From contig NZ_PHUJ01000003.1 of assembly GCF_002813375.1 (NCBI RefSeq), forward strand, positions 2,480,001 through 2,544,000: a stretch of 64,000 nt of DNA, read 5' to 3'. The notes under the pieces were generated by a model, which saw only the letters and a program-made list of their open reading frames with translations, did not search any database and was not told where the DNA came from. Position numbers and translations under genes: made by a program. This document shows positions 11,831-19,611 of this stretch, in pieces. This stretch comes from Pseudonocardia alni (GTDB lineage: Bacteria; Actinomycetota; Actinomycetes; Mycobacteriales; Pseudonocardiaceae). Numbering within the stretch: position 1 is the first letter of the stretch; the number at the start of each line of letters is the position of its first letter.

Positions 11831-12805
11831 ATGGCGACGTCGCTACCCGGAGGCGCTCGCCTGCGCGCGATCGCCGACGGGGCGCTGTCGACAGTGACGG
11901 CCGCGACGTCCGATCTCGGGCAGGCGGCGGGTTACGCCGCGCGGACCTTCACCTCGCGTGCGGGACTGCGCGGGCTGGCACTGGAGGGCGCCTGGCTGGC
12001 CGCGCACCTGGCGCTGTACCCGATCGGGCTGGCCGAGGAGACCGTCCGGCCGCACGGCCACTGGCGCACCGACAGCCTGCCGCCGGTCAAGCGCAGCCTG
12101 GTCGTCGCCGACCCCACCGCCGCCGGGACGCCGATCCTGCTGGTCCACGGCATCATGGACAACCGCTCGGTGTTCACCGTGTTCGCCCACGAGCTGCGCC
12201 GGCGCGGCTTCGGGGTGGTGCACGCCATCAACTACAGCCTGTTCACCGATGACGTCCGCACCGCGGCGCACGAGCTGCGCGGCCATGTCGAACGGCTGCG
12301 CGAGGCCACCGGGTCGGACCGGGTGCACATCGTCGGGCACTCCCTCGGCGGGGTGATCGCCCGCTACTACGTGCAGCGGATGGGGGGCGACGCCGTCGTC
12401 GACACCCTGGCGACGCTCGGCAGCCCGCACTCGGGCAGCAACCTGGCCCGGATCGCACCGCTGCCGCTGTGCCGCCAGCTCTGCCCCGGCTCCGCGATCC
12501 TGCGCGAGCTGGACGAACCGGCCCCCGGCTGCCGGACCCGGTTCCTGGTGGTCTGGTCGCGGATGGACGAGATCATCGTCCCGCAGCGGAACTCCCGGCT
12601 GCGTCACCCGGACCTCGACGTCACCGAGCTGGAGCTCGACGACGTGGGCCATCTCGCGCTGCCGGTGGACCGGCGCACCGTGCACTTCGTGGCGAGCACG
12701 CTGGCCCGCGGGGAGGCGGAGCGGCGCGAGCACGACCGGGTGCGCGACCGGCGGCTGCGCGGGTCGCTGCGGCTGGTCGGCCGGCACGCCGCCGAAGGCG
12801 CCTGA
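11831..12805 (+). CDS. Alpha/beta hydrolase, lipase-like
   Basis: 324 residues. The fold is clear: oxyanion loop [14 protein letters not shown], nucleophile elbow [14 protein letters not shown] (catalytic Ser) and a C-terminal DVGHLALP His. The [10 protein letters not shown] and [16 protein letters not shown] segments resemble triacylglycerol lipases and PGAP1-like esterases. A hydrophobic N-terminal stretch (about 40-70) could be membrane-associated, but there is no clear signal peptide. ATG at 11831 is chosen from the leaderless promoter. The gene is divergent from sucC. The substrate is unknown. Confidence 0.85.
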   Translation: MATSLPGGARLRAIADGALSTVTAATSDLGQAAGYAARTFTSRAGLRGLALEGAWLAAHLALYPIGLAEETVRPHGHWRTDSLPPVKRSLVVADPTAAGTPILLVHGIMDNRSVFTVFAHELRRRGFGVVHAINYSLFTDDVRTAAHELRGHVERLREATGSDRVHIVGHSLGGVIARYYVQRMGGDAVVDTLATLGSPHSGSNLARIAPLPLCRQLCPGSAILRELDEPAPGCRTRFLVVWSRMDEIIVPQRNSRLRHPDLDVTELELDDVGHLALPVDRRTVHFVASTLARGEAERREHDRVRDRRLRGSLRLVGRHAAEGA

Positions 12806-12956
12806 GCGTCCGGTCCGGGCGGGGGAACGGGACCCTCCGTTCGCCGTCGCGTCGCCGACCGCCCGACCGGTCGTCGATGATCCACGACCGTCCGCAACCG
12901 CGCGGCGGGCCGCCGTTGCCGCTCGGCGGGGCCCGGGTTACCGTCGCGTTGTCCAC

Positions 12957-12974
12957 GTCACGGACCGGTCACGG
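12957..12974. promoter_or_regulatory. Direct repeat, possible operator of the M23 peptidase gene
   Basis: GTCACGG occurs twice with an 11-bp period, about one helical turn, roughly 100 bases upstream of the peptidase start. OmpR-type regulators such as MtrA bind direct repeats of this kind near cell-wall hydrolase genes; the assignment is inference. The rest of 12806-13075 shows no gene. Confidence 0.35.
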
Positions 12975-13075
12975 TGATCGGTGTCGCCCCGAACGACGCC
13001 ATCCCCCGACGGAGCCCCCACTCCGACGATCACCGCCGAACGGCCCGCGGCGCCCTGAACACCAGAAGGGCAGTC

Positions 13076-13996
13076 TTGTCGCGCCACCGCTTCCCCAGCG
13101 GCGCCACGCGACCGGAGGCCCGGCCCGGCACGCTCCCCCCTGTGCCGCCGGTCGGTCACCGGCTCCCGGCGCTCCCGGCTCCCCCGCCGGTGGTCTCGCG
13201 TACCCGTGTGACCGTCGCCGCGGCGGCCGGCGGCGCCCTGGTCGCGGCCGGTCAGACGGTCGCCGGTGCCCTCGGGGTGCCCGGCTGGGGCGGTGAGGCC
13301 GCGGTCGAGGAGTCCTACGCCCGGCTCGCCGCCTCGGCGATGCTGCCGGTGTCCAGCGACACCCGCCCGGCCAACACGACCGCCCCGATGGACACCTCCG
13401 CGATCGGCGGCGAGCAGCTCTCCGCGCAGGCCGCGTCGCTGCCCGACCTGGACTCCACCTCGAAGGTCGACGTCGCCAACCTGACGAAGGCCGCCCGGAT
13501 GGGCCGCGAGGCCGCCCAGCTGGAGCGGGCCGTGACGACCGCGATGTCGCACGGCGCCCCGAAGGCGGTCATGTACAACGGCGAGGCACTGGTCATGCCG
13601 ACGGCCGGCCGGTTCACCTCCGGCTTCGGCGCCCGCTGGGGCGTGCAGCACAAGGGCATCGACCTCGCCGCCCCGATCGGCACCCCGATCTTCGCCCTGA
13701 CCGACGGCGTCGTGGAGAAGTCCGGCCCCGCCAGCGGCTTCGGGATGTGGGTGGTGCTCAAGCACCCCGACGGCACCAGCACCGTCTACGGCCACATCAA
13801 CCGGTCGTTCGTGCAGGAGGGCCAGCAGGTCGAGGCCGGCGACGAGATCGCCGAGGTCGGCAACCGCGGCCAGTCCACCGGCCCGCACCTGCACCTCGAG
13901 GTGTGGGAGCCGGACGGCACCAAGATCAACCCGCTGCCGTGGCTGGCCGCACGCGGCCTCGACGTCACCGCGGCGACGGGCTCGCGCGACGCCTGA
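13076..13996 (+). CDS. M23 family peptidoglycan endopeptidase
   Basis: 306 residues. An N-terminal hydrophobic segment (VTVAAAAGGALVAAGQTVAGAL) probably anchors or exports it. A linker follows, then a LytM/M23 zinc domain: TSGFGARWGVQHKGIDLAAP supplies the first His and Asp, YGHINRSFV a further His, and GPHLHLEVW the HxH pair, so the active site is complete. The family cuts peptide cross-bridges in cell-wall remodelling. TTG at 13076 is chosen because AGAAGGGCA lies just upstream; a GTG further in is possible. Position beside pcrA and sucC matches Rv0950c. Confidence 0.88.
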   Translation: MSRHRFPSGATRPEARPGTLPPVPPVGHRLPALPAPPPVVSRTRVTVAAAAGGALVAAGQTVAGALGVPGWGGEAAVEESYARLAASAMLPVSSDTRPANTTAPMDTSAIGGEQLSAQAASLPDLDSTSKVDVANLTKAARMGREAAQLERAVTTAMSHGAPKAVMYNGEALVMPTAGRFTSGFGARWGVQHKGIDLAAPIGTPIFALTDGVVEKSGPASGFGMWVVLKHPDGTSTVYGHINRSFVQEGQQVEAGDEIAEVGNRGQSTGPHLHLEVWEPDGTKINPLPWLAARGLDVTAATGSRDA

Positions 13997-14045
13997 TCGG
14001 CGGGCGCCGCTCCCCGGCCCCGCCCGGACGGTCCAGAATGGCCGG

Positions 14046-14663
14046 GTGGCGGACGAGTCGGCGTACCGGGTGGGGGACGGCGAGCGACGGGCGGTCGACG
14101 CCCGGCTGCAGCGCGCGCACGGCGAGGGACGGCTGTCCCTGCCCGAGTACGAGGAACGCTCGGCGAAGGCCTGGGCGGCCCGCACCCGCGCCGACCTGGA
14201 GCCGTTGACCCGCGACCTCCCGGCCGGCACCGCCGCCGTCGAGCAGGCGCCGACCACGGCCCTCCCGGCTCCGGCACCGACCGGCGACTTCGCCGCGGCC
14301 GCCGGGCGGCGCGCCGGCGGGATCCTCGCCACGGCCGCGCTGGTCGTCGCCGCCGTCTGGGGCGGGTCGCAGGTGCTGCCGCTGACCGACGGCGTGACGG
14401 TGTTCGGGTCCCGCACGATCGGGGTCCAGGCCGATGCCCCGCGGGTGGGCGGGGTGCTGCTGTTCGGCTCGGTCGAGGTCGTGGTGCCCGAGGGCGTCCG
14501 GGCGGACGTCTCCGGGTTCACGGTGTTCGGCTCGACCGACTGCCCGACGGCGTGCGCCGCGCCGGGCGACCGGGCGGTGGACGTGCACGTCGTCGGGGCG
14601 TTCGGGTCGGTGAAGGTGCTGACCCCGGCCGAGGCCGCGACGCAGGACCGCGACGACGACTGA
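14046..14663 (+). CDS. DUF1707 (SHOCT-like) membrane protein
   Basis: 205 residues. The N-terminal DUF1707 domain shows RVGDGERRAVDARLQRAHGEGRLSLPEYEER-type helices (about 8-55). One transmembrane helix near residues 90-112 (GGILATAALVVAAVWGG) follows, then a small beta-rich extracytoplasmic domain like the cell-wall-active-antibiotics response (LiaF-type) domain: TVFGSRTIGV, LFGSVEVVVPEG, VFGSTDC, GAFGSVKV. Related architectures occur in actinobacterial envelope proteins of unknown job. It ends three bases before the convergent helicase stop. Confidence 0.82.
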   Translation: MADESAYRVGDGERRAVDARLQRAHGEGRLSLPEYEERSAKAWAARTRADLEPLTRDLPAGTAAVEQAPTTALPAPAPTGDFAAAAGRRAGGILATAALVVAAVWGGSQVLPLTDGVTVFGSRTIGVQADAPRVGGVLLFGSVEVVVPEGVRADVSGFTVFGSTDCPTACAAPGDRAVDVHVVGAFGSVKVLTPAEAATQDRDDD

Positions 14664-14666
14664 GGT

Positions 14667-17117
14667 CTACAGCTTCTGCATCGGGACGCCGCCGATCAGC
14701 ATCAGCCGGACCGTCCCGCCCGAGCCGAAGTCGATCGTCACCGTCGCGCGCGGGCCGATGCCGTCGGCCGCGACGACGGTGCCCAGGCCGTACTTGTCGT
14801 GGTTGACCCGGTCCCCGACGTCGAGGTGCAGCGACTGGTTGTTCAGCGACCTCTCCGGGACCTTCCAGCTCCCGCGGTCGGTCGCCTGCGGCCGCTTCCC
14901 GAACCCGAACCGCCCCACCGGCGCCGACGGCCGCTGTGCGGCGAGCTGCTCCTCGGTGCGCCGCCAGTCGAGCAGCGACGGGGGCACCTCGTCGAGGAAG
15001 CGCGACGCCGGGTTGGTGCTGGGCTGCCCGAACGCGGACCGGACGATCGCCCGGGACAGGTAGAGCCGCTTCTCCGCGCGGGTGATCCCGACGTAGGCCA
15101 ACCGGCGCTCCTCGGCGAGCTCCTTCGGGTCCCCGAGGGTGCGCAGGTGGGGGAAGATCCCGTCCTCCCAGCCCGTCAGGAAGACCACCGGGAACTCGAG
15201 GCCCTTCGCCGTGTGCAGGGTCATCATCGTGACCACGCCGGAGTCGTCGTCGGGGATGGAGTCCGCGTCCGCGACGAGCGCGACGCGCTCCAGGAACGCG
15301 GCCAGCGAGCCGGGCTCCGGGACACCGTCGGGGGTGTCGTCGTAGGTGTCGGCCTCGCCCTCGGGGGCCGCGCCGTCGGATGCCCCGTCGGCGGGGGCGG
15401 CACCGGACCCGATCGCGGCCCCGCCGTCCGGCGCCAGGTCCGCGACGGCGGCGTCCCCCGCGAACTCCCGCGCCACCGTGACGAGCTCGGCGAGGTTGTC
15501 CATCCGGGTGCCGTCCTGCGGGTCCTCCGACGCCTGCAGCTCCTCCAGGTAGCCGGTGCGCGCGTAGACGGCCTCGAGTACCTCGGCGGTGTCGTCGCCG
15601 CGCTCGACGAGCTCGCGCAGCTCGTCGACCATCCGCACGAACCCGGCGATGTTCCTCTGCGAGCGGGTCGCCAGGGCGGGGAGCCGCTGCGGCTCCTCGG
15701 CGGCGGCGCGCAGCGCGCGGGCGAACGAGGTGCGCTCGCGCTCGGCGTACTCGGCGACGACGGCCTCGGCCCGGTCCCCGATGCCGCGCTTGGGCACGTT
15801 GAGGATCCGGCGCAGGCTGACCGTGTCCTCCGGGTTGGACAGCACCCGCAGGTAGGCCAGCGCGTCGCGGATCTCGCGGCGCTCGTAGAACCGCACCCCG
15901 CCGACGACCTTGTAGGGCAGCCCGACCCGCAGGAACACGTCCTCGAAGACGCGGGACTGGTTGTTGGTCCGGTAGAACACCGCGATGTCGGAGTTGCGGT
16001 ACTCGCCGGTGTCGACGAGCCGGTCGATCTCGCGGGCGACGAACGACGCCTCGTCGTGCTCGTTGTCCGCGACGTAGCCGACGACGCGCTCGCCGTCGCC
16101 CGAGTCGGACCACAGCCGCTTGTCCCGCCGCTCCGGGTTGCGGGCGATCACCGCGTTCGCCGCGGACAGGATCGTCTGGGTCGAGCGGTAGTTCTGCTCC
16201 AGCAGGATGGTCCGCGCGTCCGGGAAGTCCTGCTCGAACTCGATGATGTTGCGGATGTTCGCGCCGCGGAAGGCGTAGATCGACTGGTCCGAGTCACCGA
16301 CGACGCACAGCTCGCCGGGACGCCCGTTCGCCGTGGCCGGCGCGACGAGCTGGCGGACCAGCTCGTACTGGGCGTGGTTGGTGTCCTGGTACTCGTCGAC
16401 CATGACGTGCCGGAAGCGGCGCCGGTAGTACTCGGCGACGGCCGGCAGCCGGTCCAGCAGCGAGACCGTCTCCATGATCAGGTCGTCGAAGTCGAAGGCG
16501 TTCGCCTGGCGCAGCCGCGACTGGTAGACGCCGTAGACCTCGGCGATGCGCCGCTCGTGGTCGGTGGCGGCGCGCTCGGCGGCCTCGTCCGGCGAGACGA
16601 GCTCGTTCTTCAGGTTGGAGATCTGGGCGGCCAGTGCGCGCGGGGCGAACTTCTTCGGGTCCAGCTCCAGGTCGCGCCCGACGATGCCGACGAGGCGGCG
16701 GGTGTCGTCGGCGTCGTAGACGGAGAAGGCGCTGCGCACGCCGAGGTGCTTGGCCTCGCGCCGGAGGATCCGCACGCACATGGAGTGGAAGGTGGACACC
16801 CACATGGGCCCGGAGCGGCGTCCGACGAGGGCGTCGACGCGCTCCTTCATCTCGGCCGCGGCCTTGTTGGTGAAGGTGATCGCCATGACCTCGCCGGGGT
16901 GCACCCCGCGCTCGGCGAGCAGCCAGCCGATCCGGTGGGTGAGCACGCGGGTCTTCCCCGACCCCGCTCCGGCGACGATCAGCAGCGGTGAACCCGCATG
17001 CGTCACGGCCTCCCGCTGGCGGTCGTTCAGGCCGTCCAGCAGGCGGCGGCCCTGGGCCGTCGTCGGCTCGGCAGCGGCGTCGGGGCCCGTCCCGGGGAGT
17101 TCGAACAGCGCACTCAT
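14667..17117 (-). CDS. pcrA: ATP-dependent DNA helicase UvrD/PcrA
   Basis: 816 residues, a superfamily 1A 3'-5' helicase acting in nucleotide excision repair and replication restart. Motifs in order: AGAGSGKT (Walker A, about 50-57), TFTNKAAAEMKERV (Ia), VDEYQDTNHAQ (II), GDSDQSIYAFRGA (III), LEQNYRS (IV), TLHTAKGLEFPVVFL (V) and YVGITRAEKRLYLS (VI). A Tudor-like C-terminus (VGDRVNHDKYGLGTVV) is the part that binds RNA polymerase in relatives. An acidic low-complexity insert lies before motif V. ATG at 17117 fits the family start. It corresponds to mycobacterial UvrD1 (Rv0949). Confidence 0.97.
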   Translation of the reverse strand: MSALFELPGTGPDAAAEPTTAQGRRLLDGLNDRQREAVTHAGSPLLIVAGAGSGKTRVLTHRIGWLLAERGVHPGEVMAITFTNKAAAEMKERVDALVGRRSGPMWVSTFHSMCVRILRREAKHLGVRSAFSVYDADDTRRLVGIVGRDLELDPKKFAPRALAAQISNLKNELVSPDEAAERAATDHERRIAEVYGVYQSRLRQANAFDFDDLIMETVSLLDRLPAVAEYYRRRFRHVMVDEYQDTNHAQYELVRQLVAPATANGRPGELCVVGDSDQSIYAFRGANIRNIIEFEQDFPDARTILLEQNYRSTQTILSAANAVIARNPERRDKRLWSDSGDGERVVGYVADNEHDEASFVAREIDRLVDTGEYRNSDIAVFYRTNNQSRVFEDVFLRVGLPYKVVGGVRFYERREIRDALAYLRVLSNPEDTVSLRRILNVPKRGIGDRAEAVVAEYAERERTSFARALRAAAEEPQRLPALATRSQRNIAGFVRMVDELRELVERGDDTAEVLEAVYARTGYLEELQASEDPQDGTRMDNLAELVTVAREFAGDAAVADLAPDGGAAIGSGAAPADGASDGAAPEGEADTYDDTPDGVPEPGSLAAFLERVALVADADSIPDDDSGVVTMMTLHTAKGLEFPVVFLTGWEDGIFPHLRTLGDPKELAEERRLAYVGITRAEKRLYLSRAIVRSAFGQPSTNPASRFLDEVPPSLLDWRRTEEQLAAQRPSAPVGRFGFGKRPQATDRGSWKVPERSLNNQSLHLDVGDRVNHDKYGLGTVVAADGIGPRATVTIDFGSGGTVRLMLIGGVPMQKL

Positions 17118-17207
17118 CGTGTCGAACACGGTACGCCGGGGGTCCGACGACCCCGCTCCGGCGTCGCCGGTCCCGGAAACCACGGCGGCCCGGTGCGCCG
17201 GGTGGTC

Positions 17208-17213
17208 TACACT
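17208..17213 (+). promoter_or_regulatory. -10 element of the leader-peptide transcript
   Basis: TACACT, a good TANNNT hexamer, ends six bases before the GTG at 17220. This geometry predicts a leaderless transcript that begins at the leader peptide upstream of the chorismate mutase gene. Confidence 0.6.
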
Positions 17214-17219
17214 CGCCGC

Positions 17220-17285
17220 GTGGCTCACGACGGGCGATTTCGCTACGGGTACCGGACCCCGGTTCCCGCTGCGCCGCCCGTCTGA
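17220..17285 (+). CDS. Putative 21-residue leader peptide with Phe and Tyr codons
   Basis: A short frame from GTG to TGA encodes MAHDGRFRYGYRTPVPAAPPV. It contains one Phe and two Tyr within five residues. The chorismate mutase downstream is on the Phe/Tyr pathway. Codons TTT, GTT, GCT and CGA are rare in this genome, which is common in attenuator peptides. The frame sits directly on a leaderless promoter (TACACT) and is followed by a strong hairpin at 17303-17332. I infer that ribosome progress through the Phe/Tyr codons controls whether that hairpin forms. There is no direct evidence of translation. Confidence 0.6.
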   Translation: MAHDGRFRYGYRTPVPAAPPV

Positions 17286-17302
17286 GCCCAGACGCCACCC
17301 GC

Positions 17303-17332
17303 ACGCCCCGGAGTCCGACGGACCCGGGGCGT
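17303..17332 (+). promoter_or_regulatory. Attenuator-like hairpin before the chorismate mutase gene
   Basis: ACGCCCCGG pairs with CCGGGGCGT, and GTCC with GGAC inside, around a GAC loop with one bulged A: a 13-bp stem. It starts 17 bases past the leader-peptide stop and ends 46 bases before the chorismate mutase ATG. It could be a terminator or ribosome-controlled attenuator. There is no U-tract. Confidence 0.6.
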
Positions 17333-17378
17333 TCGCATGTCCTCGGTCCCGACGGCCCGTGACCGAGACGAGGAGACC

Positions 17379-17687
17379 ATGACCGACCCCGCAGCCCCGC
17401 AGCCGAGCTCCGGCACGAGCACCGAGGTGCGCACCGGAGCCGACCCCGAGATCGAACAGCTGCGCCGGGAGATCGACCGGCTCGACGCCGAGATCCTCGA
17501 CGCGATCCTCCGCCGCACCGAGGTCTCGAAGCGCATCGGCGCCGCCCGCATGGCCGCGGGCGGACCGCGCATCGTCTACAGCCGCGAGATGGCGGTGCTG
17601 GACCGGTTCGCCGACCTCGGCCCCGAGGGCCGCGAGCTGGCGATGATGCTGCTGCGGCTGGGCCGCGGACGTCTCGGCGGCCGTTGA
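17379..17687 (+). CDS. Intracellular chorismate mutase (AroQ-delta type)
   Basis: 102 residues. It converts chorismate to prephenate, the entry to Phe and Tyr synthesis. The short all-helical AroQ fold is visible: IEQLRREIDRLDAEILDAIL with the active-site Arg, then RRTEVSKRIGAARM (Arg, Lys), and a C-terminal arginine-rich helix LMMLLRLGRGRLGG-like. Size and site match M. tuberculosis Rv0948c, a weak enzyme activated by binding to DAHP synthase. ATG at 17379 has GAGGAG four bases upstream. The leader peptide and hairpin upstream suggest control by Phe/Tyr supply. Confidence 0.92.
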   Translation: MTDPAAPQPSSGTSTEVRTGADPEIEQLRREIDRLDAEILDAILRRTEVSKRIGAARMAAGGPRIVYSREMAVLDRFADLGPEGRELAMMLLRLGRGRLGGR

Positions 17688-17702
17688 CGACCGTGTGACA
17701 CC

Positions 17703-17739
17703 CGGTCGCGCCCGGCGACGGGGGCCGGAGCGGCGACCG
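17703..17739. terminator. Probable terminator after chorismate mutase
   Basis: CGGTCGC pairs with GCGACCG, with an inner CCGGC/GCCGG stem, 16 bases past the stop. Confidence 0.5.
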
Positions 17740-17989
17740 CTCGGCGATTCACGCGCAGTACACAGGGCGACACGCCCACACGGGCCCCACCTGGGGTTCG
17801 GGTCGGGGCAGGCTTGCGCAATGGTTGCCTTGCGAGGCAACGAGCAGGCCGAGCGGTCGGATACGGCCGATGAACGGGAACCACCCGATCGGGTGACCTG
17901 CGACGAGCGGAGTGTGATCACTTGGGGATAGAGGGCTCTTTCCGGTACATCTTCCCGGGTCGAAATGATCCGAAGGAGGACGTGCGGCC
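17740..17989. other. Intergenic region with two inverted repeats
   Basis: No convincing gene. It holds a 7-bp hairpin GTTGCCT-TGCG-AGGCAAC at 17824-17841 and a perfect 14-bp palindrome CACCCGATCGGGTG at 17882-17895, 95 bases before the start of the next gene. A 36-codon frame from ATG 17821 runs across both, but it has no ribosome site and no features I recognise. AAGGAGG at 17973-17979 is the ribosome site for the GTG at 17990. The palindrome could be an operator. Confidence 0.5.
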
Positions 17990-19399
17990 GTGACCGACAC
18001 ACCTGCCGGAGCCCCGCTCCCCGGCGCCCCCGGCGCCACCGGGCCCCGCGACGTGGTGAGCGTCGCCGAACTGCTGGCGCGTCACTCGCGTGCATCCCAC
18101 GCGTCCTCCGACGGTGCGGGGCCGCTCACCGGGCCCGTCCTGTCCGTCGGTGACCTGCTGCGCCGTGAGGGGCGTCCCCCGGTGGCCGACGGTGCGGCCG
18201 CCGACGCCGCATCGGCCGGTGACATCGCCGCCGCGGGTGCCCCGGGCGGCTGGCCGGACATCGACCTCCCGCAGCCCCGCGCCGCGGCCGGCGCCGACGG
18301 CTGGACCGGCCGTCAGGTGTCGGGGCGCCGTCGCGCCGGTGTGGTCGCCGGCGCGCTGCTCGCCGCGGGCTCCGTGCTCGGCGCGGCCCTCTACAACGGC
18401 GTCGGCACCGAGAACTCCGACGCGCGCGCCGCCGCCGACGGCCTGTTCCCCGGCTTCGGCCTGCCCACCGCGGGCGACACCCCGGACACGCTGCCCGCCC
18501 AGTACCTCCCGGCGAACGTGGCGCTGAGCTCGCCGCTGCCGGACGCGCCCGCCACCGCCCCCGGCGCCACCGACTGGATGGCCGTCGCCTTCGGTCCGCA
18601 GCAGCCGGCGCAGGCCGTCGCGGCGGGCCGCGCACCGGGCACCGCCGCCGGGCCCGCCGTCGCGGTCCCCGCGCCCCGCACGCCCACCTCGCCCTCGACC
18701 GGGAACCCGGGCACCGGGTCCCCGTCGTCGCCGACGGTCCCGGCTCCGCGCGGCTCCGGTGGGACGGGCTCGCCGCTCGCCCCGATCGTCGCCCCGATCA
18801 ACAACCCGGACCGGCCGTCCGCGGGCAACATCCTCGAGCCCGTGACCGGCACGTCGCCGTCGCGCGGCGGGACCAGCACCGGCCCGATCCAGGACGTCAC
18901 CGAGAACGTCCGCCCGGTCGGGGACGCCGTCGGTGGCGTCGTCGCCCCGGTCGCGCAGGCCGCGGCGCCGGTCGGGAAGACCCTCGGCGGTGCCGTGTCC
19001 CCCGTGACCGAGGCCGTCCGTCCGGTGACGAACGCGGTCAAGCCCGTCACCCGGCCCCTCACCGACACCCTCGAGCCGGTGACGACGCCGGTGCTCGGCG
19101 CGCTGTCGCCGGTCACCGAGCCCGTCCTCAGGAGCACGGAGCCGCTCACCGGCCCGGTCCTGAAGGCGGCCGAGCCGGTCACCGGGCTCCTCGACACCTC
19201 CGCGAAGAAGGCCACCGCGGACACCGGCTCCTCGTCCTCGGACGCCACCCAGCCGCTGCAGGCCGTCACGAAGCCCGTGGGGCAGGTGGCCGGCACGGTG
19301 ACCGAGCCGGTCGGGGGCGCCCTGTCCGGCGTGACCGAGCCGGTCGGCGGGGTGCTCGGCGGCGTCACGAAGGGCGCGGGCGGGCTGCTGGGCGGCTGA
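17990..19399 (+). CDS. Unrecognised single-pass membrane protein with Pro-Val-Thr repeats
   Basis: 469 residues, not a family I recognise. Residues 1-112 are hydrophilic, with two short matching motifs: VVSVAELLARHS and VLSVGDLLRREG. A single helix follows at about 115-138 (RRAGVVAGALLAAGSVLGAAL). The remaining 330 residues should lie outside the membrane. First comes a Pro/Ser/Gly-rich linker, then from about 280 to the end many degenerate copies of a motif like V-T-E-P-V-(x)6-10, for example PVTEAVRPVTNAVKPV and VTEPVGGALSGVTEPVGG. The GTG has AAGGAGG ten bases upstream. It may be a surface or envelope structural protein; the repeats could form amphipathic helices. Confidence 0.75.
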   Translation: MTDTPAGAPLPGAPGATGPRDVVSVAELLARHSRASHASSDGAGPLTGPVLSVGDLLRREGRPPVADGAAADAASAGDIAAAGAPGGWPDIDLPQPRAAAGADGWTGRQVSGRRRAGVVAGALLAAGSVLGAALYNGVGTENSDARAAADGLFPGFGLPTAGDTPDTLPAQYLPANVALSSPLPDAPATAPGATDWMAVAFGPQQPAQAVAAGRAPGTAAGPAVAVPAPRTPTSPSTGNPGTGSPSSPTVPAPRGSGGTGSPLAPIVAPINNPDRPSAGNILEPVTGTSPSRGGTSTGPIQDVTENVRPVGDAVGGVVAPVAQAAAPVGKTLGGAVSPVTEAVRPVTNAVKPVTRPLTDTLEPVTTPVLGALSPVTEPVLRSTEPLTGPVLKAAEPVTGLLDTSAKKATADTGSSSSDATQPLQAVTKPVGQVAGTVTEPVGGALSGVTEPVGGVLGGVTKGAGGLLGG

Positions 19400-19415
19400 C
19401 GCCGCACCCACGACG

Positions 19416-19452
19416 ACGGCCCCGGCCCCCGCACAGCGGGGACCGGGGCCGT
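19416..19452. terminator. Bidirectional terminator
   Basis: ACGGCCCCGG pairs with CCGGGGCCGT, with a further CCCCGC/GCGGGG stem and ACA loop. It lies 17 bases past the stop of the repeat protein, between convergent genes. Confidence 0.8.
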
Positions 19453-19491
19453 GTCGGTGCCGGCGCACGTGCCGTGTCGGACCGGCCGACG

Positions 19492-19611
19492 GTCCGTGCC
19501 GACGCTCCTTCCGGCACGCTCCGGTCGCTGCGCGACCTACACGAGCCTCCTGTCCGTGCCGATGCTCCTTCCGGCACGCTCCGGTCGCTGCGCGACCTAC
19601 ACGAGCCTCCT
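19492..19611. repeat. 60-bp tandem duplication
   Basis: Two adjacent 60-bp copies, 19492-19551 and 19552-19611, differ at one base (GACG against GATG). The second copy contains the last codons and stop of the response regulator gene, so the first is a copy of that gene end placed downstream. Each copy holds a hairpin CGTGCCG/CGGCACG, so the terminator was duplicated too. Confidence 0.95.

Noticed and set aside
12806..13075. Possible c-di-AMP (ydaO) riboswitch before the M23 peptidase
   Set aside because: Such switches precede cell-wall hydrolases in actinobacteria and a GGCGGGGGAACGGGACCC stretch is present, but the conserved closing block and the full core are missing.
17095..17130. SOS-like TTCGAA motifs at the pcrA start
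   Set aside because: GTTCGAAC and GTTCGACAC occur but not the TCGAAC-N4-GTTCGA arrangement, and one copy lies in the coding sequence.
17821..17931. 36-codon frame upstream of the repeat protein
   Set aside because: No ribosome site, it runs across two inverted repeats, and no recognisable character; more likely regulatory DNA.
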